Shown: piece after piece, positions 16,107 through 22,736 of the stretch
Numbering within the stretch: position 1 is the stretch's first letter
Layout: every line of letters starts with the position of its first letter
From: Anaerobium acetethylicum
GTDB lineage: Bacteria; Bacillota; Clostridia; Lachnospirales; Lachnospiraceae
Assembly: GCF_900096945.1 (NCBI RefSeq)
Contig: NZ_FMKA01000001.1
Location: forward strand, 248,001-312,000
Reading direction: 5' to 3'
DNA: 64,000 bases
The notes under the pieces: generated by a model
Told to the model about the DNA's origin: nothing
Seen by the model: the letters and a program-made list of their open reading frames with translations, nothing else
The model's database searches: none
Position numbers and translations under genes: made by a program

Positions 16107-16140
16107 ATTACTTGATTTCCTTTCCTATAATCCCACTTTG

Positions 16141-17532
16141 CTAATTTACAATATCATTTTCCCTGACAGTAGAACTGTCGAGAACTATGTGATCATAAAT
16201 CGAAAGACCATAATCCGTATTTTTTTCAACAATGCAGTACTCTTCGTTTTCGCTAAGGATTTTCACCTGTTTGAATACAGCAAAGCCTTTATTGATATTA
16301 TAGACGCCCATAAGCCTCGCAACAGGACCAATCTGATATCTTTCGGTAGACTCCGGTTTAACAAGATAATTTCCCGGTTCAAAATCCTTCTTATCTATAT
16401 AATTCATACCCTCGACAGTGCTGTAAATTGTCGTTTCAATGAACTTCTGCGTCATTTTACCGTTTTCATCATAAGTCTCTGCAATAACACCCTTTGCATT
16501 ATCGTTGCCGCCCTTTGTGAAATATTCTTCAGGAACTGTGTAGAACTCCTTCTCTACAAGGGAGGTCACCGGAATCTTAAGGCCTGAGGCATCATCAGAA
16601 AGCAGCTTTACATCGATATATCTGTCTGATGCAAATCTTACCATAGAATTTGTGAAATCGAGTTTTCCATAGGCAGTTCCATCCTTTTCGATTATGGAAA
16701 AAGCTGCCCATGCCGATGTATTATCCTTCTGGAACTCAACTTCTACATACTCTTCTTCAGCAAGAAATTCCGCGCGTTCCCTGCTCAGTTCAATTATAAC
16801 GGACCAGTTTTCGCTGGTGATCGTCTTATAAGCCGGGTCACCCGGGTTTACAATCGTTTCTGCCTGCAGCATGGTTTTTTCATAGTTATTTCCACTTACC
16901 ATATCCGCTGTAAATGTATCCACAGTGACTGCTTCCAGACCGTCTACTGCATAAATGACGACTCCGCTGACAGGAGCTGCATGAATTTTGAAAACGGATG
17001 AAATCCCCTTTTCAGCCAAAAGGCTGTCGATATTCAAAAGGACATTTGCGTTGATCTGTTCAAGAATTGTGCCATCAATTCCATATTTGAAATCATAGAC
17101 ACTTTCGAAATCCATCTCATCATAATCAGCCTTGAAATCCCTGATTTCAGTCTGTATTGCCGAAAGGTTGTCAGACGAAAGTGTTGCCTCATCGCTGTTC
17201 TCATTCAGGATTTCAGCTACCTTTCCATTTTCATCGACGGTATAGACTGTAGTACCGACACCGGCCTTTTCACCCTCTCTGATATAATGATTCACATACC
17301 CGGCATCCGTGGCATACTCGACTGTTTCTTCCCTAAGAATCAATCCTTTATAATTGTTATCAACTGCAATGGTGCCTGACTGGACCTCATATGCTGAAAC
17401 ACGTTCCGTTGTAAAATATATGAAGACACGGGTGAGAACAAAAATAAAAATTACTCCAAAAATGACAATTCCAATATTTATCTGATGAGGTTTTCTATAC
17501 CTCGCAACTTTCCTGCTATTTCTTGTTGCCAA
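16141..17532 (-). CDS. HlyD-like envelope protein of the ylm block
   Basis: 463-residue protein with a short basic cytoplasmic N-terminus, one membrane segment (about 18-42, IGIVIFGVIFIFVLTRVFIYF) and a large outside domain. After the anchor come barrel-sandwich-like segments (VQSGTIAVDNNYKGLILREE, NHYIREGEKAGVGTTVYTVD), a helical region near 110-160 and further beta-rich parts. This resembles HlyD-type adaptor proteins and matches the clostridial protein usually found beside yggS-sepF. Its role is not known; a place in division or envelope assembly is inferred from context. The start is placed at a TTG (17532) because TGGAGG is 8 nt before it; an ATG at 17547 overlaps that site. Confidence 0.8.
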   Translation of the reverse strand: MATRNSRKVARYRKPHQINIGIVIFGVIFIFVLTRVFIYFTTERVSAYEVQSGTIAVDNNYKGLILREETVEYATDAGYVNHYIREGEKAGVGTTVYTVDENGKVAEILNENSDEATLSSDNLSAIQTEIRDFKADYDEMDFESVYDFKYGIDGTILEQINANVLLNIDSLLAEKGISSVFKIHAAPVSGVVIYAVDGLEAVTVDTFTADMVSGNNYEKTMLQAETIVNPGDPAYKTITSENWSVIIELSRERAEFLAEEEYVEVEFQKDNTSAWAAFSIIEKDGTAYGKLDFTNSMVRFASDRYIDVKLLSDDASGLKIPVTSLVEKEFYTVPEEYFTKGGNDNAKGVIAETYDENGKMTQKFIETTIYSTVEGMNYIDKKDFEPGNYLVKPESTERYQIGPVARLMGVYNINKGFAVFKQVKILSENEEYCIVEKNTDYGLSIYDHIVLDSSTVRENDIVN

Positions 17533-17639
17533 AACTGCAGCCTCCATTCATGTATGCATTATTCATTATATTATAAAGGTTATTAACAATAATTTAAAGG
17601 CTTTTTCTAAACTAATCAAAAAATTTACTCAAAACCCGA

Positions 17640-17800
17640 CAAACGAACTTTCCTGGCAGATAACAAAGAGTTTCTCTTGCGAAACTCTCGCACTGACGCG
17701 CAGTCGCTTCTGCGACTGATTCTTCTTGCGCGTCATGCGCCTCCTCGCGGAGCGCTTTTGATATATCGGAAATTCAAGGAATTTCCGATATATCAAAAAA
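17640..17800. repeat. Intergenic hairpin repeat, type 2, copy 1
   Basis: A chain of hairpins: GAGTTTC/GAAACTC (about 17669-17688), CAGTCGC/GCGACTG (17701-17718), then TTCTTCTTGCGC..ATGCGCCTCC.CGCGGAG and a perfect 20-bp stem (17756-17775 with 17779-17798, 3-nt loop). The last part recurs at 62588-62678 with paired base changes. It occupies most of the 306-bp gap (17533-17838); no gene is seen there. Confidence 0.75.
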
Positions 17801-17832
17801 ACACAGCCTCCGTTTACCAGAGACTGTGTGTA
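17801..17832 (-). terminator. Intrinsic terminator after the P-loop gene
   Basis: On the minus strand CACAGTCTC and GGAGGCTGTG pair, followed by a run of seven T. It lies 7 bp after the stop of the 139-residue P-loop gene. Confidence 0.75.
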
Positions 17833-17838
17833 TATATA

Positions 17839-18258
17839 TTACAAGGCTAATAAGACTTGTGATTTTGCGAAATCAGGTAATTCTTCTTGATCCATCGAGA
17901 TGCTTAAAACAAACTTGATGTTGAAATGATCACTGAGTTTTTCTAATTTTTTCAATACATTTGAAATATCTTTATCTTCCAGGTGCGCTATTTTTAAGAA
18001 GCTATCGAGATAGACCTGTTCCAAATCGTGATCTTCTGACATGATTCCGGTTATGAAACCTACGAATTCATCGCTATTGTCGATTGGATAATCGGTCACA
18101 TTGATCAGTCGGATCTTATTGCTGAGTTCATACATATGCTTGATGTTTTTGTCAAGATATACAATGTTCCCCTTGCAATCACCGACGGCTTTGTTTACAC
18201 TGTCAATTAAATGTTTTGTCTTTCCTTTTCCCTTTTTCCCTACGATTAACTGTATCAT
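17839..18258 (-). CDS. Small P-loop protein of unknown function
   Basis: 139 residues. Starts with beta-strand MIQLIVG and a Walker A loop GKKGKGKTK (8-16), then VYLDKN near 34 and a hydrophobic strand EQVYLDSF (about 82), a possible Walker B. KFVLSISM near 115 is a further strand. No effector domain is attached. It resembles short ATP-binding proteins widespread but uncharacterised in Clostridia, sometimes labelled twitching-motility-like; I do not assign a function. Start follows AAGGAGGAG. It stands as its own unit with a terminator immediately after it, downstream of the dacA-like gene by 95 bp. Confidence 0.8.
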   Translation of the reverse strand: MIQLIVGKKGKGKTKHLIDSVNKAVGDCKGNIVYLDKNIKHMYELSNKIRLINVTDYPIDNSDEFVGFITGIMSEDHDLEQVYLDSFLKIAHLEDKDISNVLKKLEKLSDHFNIKFVLSISMDQEELPDFAKSQVLLAL

Positions 18259-18353
18259 GTCGATCTCCTCCTTAGGCTTGAAAAAAATGAAGTGACTAAA
18301 AACAAGTATCTATTAGTGTTAATTATAGACTTCTATCCCTGAAATTACAAGAA

Positions 18354-19340
18354 TTATTTGTTGATATCTTCTAATAAATCTGTCATCTGGCTGTAAAGCG
18401 TCGTTCTGTCATCCGATTTCAGGACAACCGAAATAAAAGGGGTTCCCTGAGCATTTTTACTGAACAAGATCAGACAGGCGCCTGCTTTTTGAGTGGTACC
18501 GGTCTTGCCGCCTATTACGGTCACTCCTTCCGGAGTGGCTGCTGTACCTTTCAGGTAATGATTCGTAATATTCCAGGTCACTTCTTTTGATGTACCATCA
18601 CTCAGTGTATAAGACATTGTATAGGCTGGGGTGTTGATTATTTCCACGAATTTATCATACTTCACAACTTCCTGGAAAATCAGATAGAGATCATATGCAG
18701 TCGTATAGTGGTTATCATCATGCAGTCCATGTGGATTTACAAAATTGGAATTTGTTGCTCCTAAAGCCACAGCCTCCTCATTCATTGCTTTTGCAAATTC
18801 TTCCACGCTTCCGGATATATGCTCAGCTATTGCAATGCCGGCATCATTTCCCGAATAAATAAGAAGAGCATAGAGAGCCTGTTCAAGAGTCAGTTGATCA
18901 CCCGGTCTGAATCCGCAGAGCTGTGCCCCTGACTCCGTTATAAGTGCGTTTTCAGTGACCGTGATGACATCCTCCAGGTTTCCCCGTTTTAAAGCTGTAA
19001 GTGCCGTCAGGATTTTTGTTATGCTCGCCGGATAAAGTTTTTCATGGGCATTCTTTGAAAACATCGTTTCCCTGCTATCGATGTCAAATAGAGCTGCCGC
19101 TTCGGCCTGCGTCATATCGATATCGCCCGCTCCAGGAATATCACCGGCGACAATGCATAAATCCTCTGCAAAAAGAGGGGAATATTCTTCTCCCGCACTT
19201 GCAGAGATTCCTGCAACAGGACTGTCACTATCCAGATTATAGGCATTTATTAAATTTTGGTTATTGCCGCATCCGGAGATCACTACTGTTGCTACCGCAG
19301 CAGCGATTGCAGGACAGAGCCTCTTATTTATACATTTCAC
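18354..19340 (-). CDS. D-alanyl-D-alanine carboxypeptidase (DacA family) lipoprotein
   Basis: Serine-type penicillin-binding peptidase of the S11 family that trims D-Ala from cell-wall peptides. The N-terminus is a lipoprotein signal with lipobox VISGC (Cys24), so it should be tethered outside the membrane. Active-site motifs are SITK (Ser106-Lys109), SGN (163-165) and KTG (279-281), all intact. 328 residues is short for the family because the C-terminal beta domain of PBP5 is missing. Start is a GTG inside the 3' end of mgsA (17-nt overlap), with GGAG upstream, so translation is probably coupled. It closes the mre-min-rodA operon. Confidence 0.93.
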   Translation of the reverse strand: MKCINKRLCPAIAAAVATVVISGCGNNQNLINAYNLDSDSPVAGISASAGEEYSPLFAEDLCIVAGDIPGAGDIDMTQAEAAALFDIDSRETMFSKNAHEKLYPASITKILTALTALKRGNLEDVITVTENALITESGAQLCGFRPGDQLTLEQALYALLIYSGNDAGIAIAEHISGSVEEFAKAMNEEAVALGATNSNFVNPHGLHDDNHYTTAYDLYLIFQEVVKYDKFVEIINTPAYTMSYTLSDGTSKEVTWNITNHYLKGTAATPEGVTVIGGKTGTTQKAGACLILFSKNAQGTPFISVVLKSDDRTTLYSQMTDLLEDINK

Positions 19341-19719
19341 GCCACTCTAAGTCTCCTCTGTCAAGTGATTTGATTAATAATTCAGCTGTCGCAAGGTTCG
19401 TTGCCAAAGGGATGTTATGAGTATCGCAAAGACGTACTGCATTATTGACATCCGGCTCATGGGATTTTGGTGACAGTGGATCTCTCAGAAATATAACCAG
19501 GTCGATCTGATTATGTTCAATCTGAGCTCCCAACTGCTGTTCACCACCCAAATGACCTGCCAGATATTTATGAATATTCAAATTTGTTACTTCCTCAATC
19601 AGCCTTCCCGTCGTACCTGTTGCAAACAGCTCATTTTTGGAAAGTATTCCGCGATATGCGATGCAGAAGTTCTGCATAAGCTTTTTCTTTGAATCGTGTG
19701 CGATTAAACCTATATTCAT
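19324..19719 (-). CDS. mgsA: Methylglyoxal synthase
   Basis: Converts dihydroxyacetone phosphate to methylglyoxal and phosphate, a bypass that relieves phosphosugar stress. 131 residues. Family motifs are IALIAHD-like IGLIAHDSKK at the N-terminus, ATGTTGRL for phosphate binding, SGPLGGDQQ-like AGHLGGEQQLGAQI, and catalytic Asp in FLRDPLSPKSHEPDV. Start follows AGGAGGAATGAAGA. It lies between rodA (14 bp upstream) and the dacA-like gene, a linkage seen in many Firmicutes although the metabolic link to cell shape is not understood. Confidence 0.96.
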   Translation of the reverse strand: MNIGLIAHDSKKKLMQNFCIAYRGILSKNELFATGTTGRLIEEVTNLNIHKYLAGHLGGEQQLGAQIEHNQIDLVIFLRDPLSPKSHEPDVNNAVRLCDTHNIPLATNLATAELLIKSLDRGDLEWREMYK

Positions 19720-19733
19720 TCTTCATTCCTCCT

Positions 19734-20840
19734 CTAGTATTTTCTTTGTTGAAGTCCAACGTTTAAGACAAACCCAATTCCCAACAGCAGGCTGACAAGC
19801 GAAGTCAGACCGTAGCTGACGAAAGGAAGGGGTATACCCGTATTGGGAATCAGTCCCGTATCAACGCTTATATGTATGAAGCTCTGGAATCCGATCAAAG
19901 CAGCCATGCCGCTGCATATGATCATTCCCGACAGATCTTTTGCATTCCTTCCAATCCAAAGGCATTCGATTATGATCAGCGCAAGAAGCAGAAGGATGAC
20001 ACAGCACCCTGCAAATCCAAGTTCTTCGCCGGCGACTGCAAAAATGAAGTCTGTCTGCGGTTCAGAAATGAAATTGCCATTCTTAACCGATGCAATCGTA
20101 TTATTGTTCAAGCCTTTGCCGAACAGCTGTCCTGAACCGATTGCTGTAATTGAATTCTGCTGCTGGTATGCTCCCCCCATCTCATATTCCATTGGATTGA
20201 GCCAGTACATAATCCTGTCCCTCTGGTAGCTGTGTATCAATTTCTGGTCTGGCTGAATAACGATACTCAGAAATATGACTGCCAGCGGGATGCTTACCGC
20301 AAGAATCCCACCAATTATTTTGTAATCAAGTCCACCGACAAATACGACCGTACAGAAAACAAGTACGATACAGATGCTTGTCGAAAGATTTGGCTGCTTT
20401 AGTATCAAAAAAAGCGGTGGTATCAGAAGTCCGACTACTTTTATCAATGTTTTCGGTTTATTCAAATCATCCTGATGTACCATCAGATATTTCGCAAAAA
20501 ACAGGATGAGAAGTATCTTTGCCAGCTCCGAAGGCTGAAACTGAAAACCTCCGATTGAGATCCAGCGTGTTGCACCATTTACTTCTTTTCCTGCAATCCT
20601 TACTACTAATAATAATATCATATTCAATATATATATCAACCAGTAAAAATTAAGGATATAACTGTAGTCGATCAGTGAACAGATTATCAATGCAATCATG
20701 CCGATCACCAGTCCAAAGATCTGCTTGCCCATCACAGATTCTTTTGCACTCCCGATAATGAAAATGCCCAGAATTGAAATCATCAGTGTTAAAATGATTA
20801 ATTTGAATCTGTAGTCTCTGAGCTGATATTGCTTCAACAT
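19734..20840 (-). CDS. rodA: Rod-shape SEDS glycosyltransferase RodA
   Basis: SEDS-family peptidoglycan polymerase that works with the PBP2-type transpeptidase encoded upstream in the same operon. About ten membrane segments. Family motifs visible are NGATRWISIGGFQFQPSELAK near 115-135, GKGLNNNT near 250, EPQTDFIFAVAGEELGF near 265 and NTGIPLPFVSYGLTSL near 340. Start is placed at 20840 (MLKQYQ) with AAAGGATG about 11 nt upstream; a longer frame from a GTG at 20894 is possible but not supported by homology length. minE lies 89 bp upstream. Confidence 0.94.
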   Translation of the reverse strand: MLKQYQLRDYRFKLIILTLMISILGIFIIGSAKESVMGKQIFGLVIGMIALIICSLIDYSYILNFYWLIYILNMILLLVVRIAGKEVNGATRWISIGGFQFQPSELAKILLILFFAKYLMVHQDDLNKPKTLIKVVGLLIPPLFLILKQPNLSTSICIVLVFCTVVFVGGLDYKIIGGILAVSIPLAVIFLSIVIQPDQKLIHSYQRDRIMYWLNPMEYEMGGAYQQQNSITAIGSGQLFGKGLNNNTIASVKNGNFISEPQTDFIFAVAGEELGFAGCCVILLLLALIIIECLWIGRNAKDLSGMIICSGMAALIGFQSFIHISVDTGLIPNTGIPLPFVSYGLTSLVSLLLGIGFVLNVGLQQRKY

Positions 20841-20929
20841 ATTATAAACGCATCCTTTCATGTTCCAGCTTAAAGGATATAAAGCCTCTTTCACTGCATG
20901 TGCTGCTATAGCTATTGTATATTGCTATT

Positions 20930-21220
20930 TTACTGTTCTTTCGTTTTCTTTCCGGAATTTTTTAGATCCCTGATAGGGATATTGGCATACAATGCAGGCA
21001 CGCTGCCATTATTGCCTTCTGATTCCGTCTGCGTAATCTGGATATCAAGACCTTCCGGATCGATTTCCATATACTTTGAGATTACCTGTATGATGTCATT
21101 CTTAATCATTTCCATGATTTCAGGGGAGCAGTTGGCTCTGTCTGATATCAGCAATAACTTTAACCTGTCCTTTGCCACATCACCCGAATTTTTTTTCTTA
21201 AAGAAATCCAATAAACTCAT
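20930..21220 (-). CDS. minE: Cell division topological specificity factor MinE
   Basis: 96-residue partner of MinD that drives pole-to-pole oscillation and keeps MinC off mid-cell. The N-terminal amphipathic MSLLDFFKKKN targets the membrane. AKDRLKLLLISDRA (about 16-29) is the MinD-stimulating segment. A C-terminal dimerisation domain has YMEIDPEGLDIQI. Start follows GGAGGGG. It is 12 bp after minD. Having MinE means this organism uses oscillation rather than the DivIVA-only placement of Bacillus. Confidence 0.96.
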   Translation of the reverse strand: MSLLDFFKKKNSGDVAKDRLKLLLISDRANCSPEIMEMIKNDIIQVISKYMEIDPEGLDIQITQTESEGNNGSVPALYANIPIRDLKNSGKKTKEQ

Positions 21221-21232
21221 CTTTTTCCCCTC

Positions 21233-22024
21233 CTAATTCTTTTTGAATAAGCCCATAAGCTTTGACCAGAAATTATTGTTCGCTCCTAAATCAAGCATTG
21301 GGACCTCTTCTCCAATAATACGTCTGCAGATGTTCATGTAAGCCTGTCCTGCCAGTGCATCAGAGCCTACCAGCGGTTCGCCCTGGTTTGTTGAGATTAC
21401 GATGTTTTCATCATCCGGAACGGCTCCGATCAGGTTGATTGCAAGAATGTCTACCACATCTTCAATTGACATCATGTCTCCGCGTTTTACCATATCCATC
21501 CTTATTCTGTTTACGATAAGGTCGATTTTTTTGACTTCATTTGCTTCCAGAAGACCGATGATTCTGTCAGCATCACGAATCGCAGATACTTCAGGCGTCG
21601 TGACTATGAGGGCACGGTCTGCACCGGCGATGGCATTCTTGAATCCCTGTTCGATTCCGGCGGGGCAATCCAAAATGATATAGTCGAAATCTTCTTTCAG
21701 CTCTTCAATCAATGTAACCATCTGTTCCGGTGAAACAGCAGTCTTATCTCTTGTCTGTGCTGATGGCAGAAGGTAAAGATTGCTGTACCTCTTATCTTTG
21801 ATCATAGCCTGCTTGGCTCTGCAGTGCCCTTCGATTACATCAACCAGATTATAGACGATGCGGTTTTCGAGGCCCATTACAACATCAAGATTTCTCAACC
21901 CGATATCAGTATCGACCAATACCACTTTTTTATTCAGTTTCGCAAGACCCGTGCCGACATTTGCCGACGTTGTGGTTTTACCTACACCACCTTTTCCTGA
22001 TGTTACTACGATTACTTCACTCAT
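21233..22024 (-). CDS. minD: Septum site-determining ATPase MinD
   Basis: ParA-like ATPase that binds the membrane as an ATP dimer and recruits MinC. Deviant Walker A SGKGGVGKTT lies at residues 9-18. Switch I and II (VDTDIGLRNLDVVMG, YIILDCPAG) follow. The C-terminal amphipathic membrane-targeting helix is WSKLMGLFKKN. Start at 22024 is set by GGGAGGA 6 nt upstream; an in-frame ATG at 22039 lies before this site. 263 residues, normal. Part of minC-minD-minE. Confidence 0.97.
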   Translation of the reverse strand: MSEVIVVTSGKGGVGKTTTSANVGTGLAKLNKKVVLVDTDIGLRNLDVVMGLENRIVYNLVDVIEGHCRAKQAMIKDKRYSNLYLLPSAQTRDKTAVSPEQMVTLIEELKEDFDYIILDCPAGIEQGFKNAIAGADRALIVTTPEVSAIRDADRIIGLLEANEVKKIDLIVNRIRMDMVKRGDMMSIEDVVDILAINLIGAVPDDENIVISTNQGEPLVGSDALAGQAYMNICRRIIGEEVPMLDLGANNNFWSKLMGLFKKN

Positions 22025-22053
22025 TTCTGTTCCTCCCAAAATTGTTGATTTCT

Positions 22054-22719
22054 TTAAAATTTTATATCATTAATCACATTTTTATTAATTGGTTCGATAT
22101 AAATGTTTCCTTCTTCGACAAATGCGATCTTCGGCTCAGGATTCTGAAGCTTCTGAGGCGTATCCGGACATCTTGCCATAACGTCGCCTATCTTTATCTG
22201 CATTGGATTCATTTCCAGGGCCACGACAAAAGAAGACGGATTTCCGGACTCTCCTGCATAGACAGTGCCTTTCAGGGCACCCAGAACGACTACATTTCCA
22301 TTTGAAACGACCTTTGCTCCGGGGTTGACATCCCCCAGAACAATCATGCTGTCCTCTGACTCGAGCACCTGTCCCGAACGGAGCGTTCCCTTGTAGAACT
22401 GGCCGCCGCTGCTTGAAACTTCACAGGTCCTCTCTTCCAGCGCTTTCTTAAAATGCTGTTCGCGGATTCCGTCATTATCTATGATACACATGATCTGAAG
22501 ATTTGAGTTTTCAGTAATCACATTGAGAATTTCCTTTTCCTGGGCATCTGTAAGAGTCCTTCCTTCAAATGAAAGAGCCATTTTGGCATCCTTGAAGAAT
22601 TTTGCAGATTCCCTGAATTTAACGGCAATGTCGGTCAGAATTTCCTCGTAAGACACCTCGCTGTCCAGAATTACAGCAATGCCGTATTTATTGCTTTTAA
22701 TAATAACTGAATTATTCAT
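22054..22719 (-). CDS. minC: Septum site-determining protein MinC
   Basis: Inhibitor of FtsZ assembly. N-terminal domain (1-100) with KSNKYGIAVIL. C-terminal beta-helix domain (from about 108) with YKGTLRSGQVLESEDSMIVLGDVNPGAKVVSNGNVVVLGALKG split over the usual Gly-rich repeats, which binds MinD. 221 residues. The tail VEEGNIYIEPIN matches the family end. Start ATG with AAGGAGAG upstream. It follows mrdA by 17 bp in the shape and division operon. Confidence 0.95.
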   Translation of the reverse strand: MNNSVIIKSNKYGIAVILDSEVSYEEILTDIAVKFRESAKFFKDAKMALSFEGRTLTDAQEKEILNVITENSNLQIMCIIDNDGIREQHFKKALEERTCEVSSSGGQFYKGTLRSGQVLESEDSMIVLGDVNPGAKVVSNGNVVVLGALKGTVYAGESGNPSSFVVALEMNPMQIKIGDVMARCPDTPQKLQNPEPKIAFVEEGNIYIEPINKNVINDIKF

Positions 22720-22736
22720 AATCGTATTTCTCTCCT

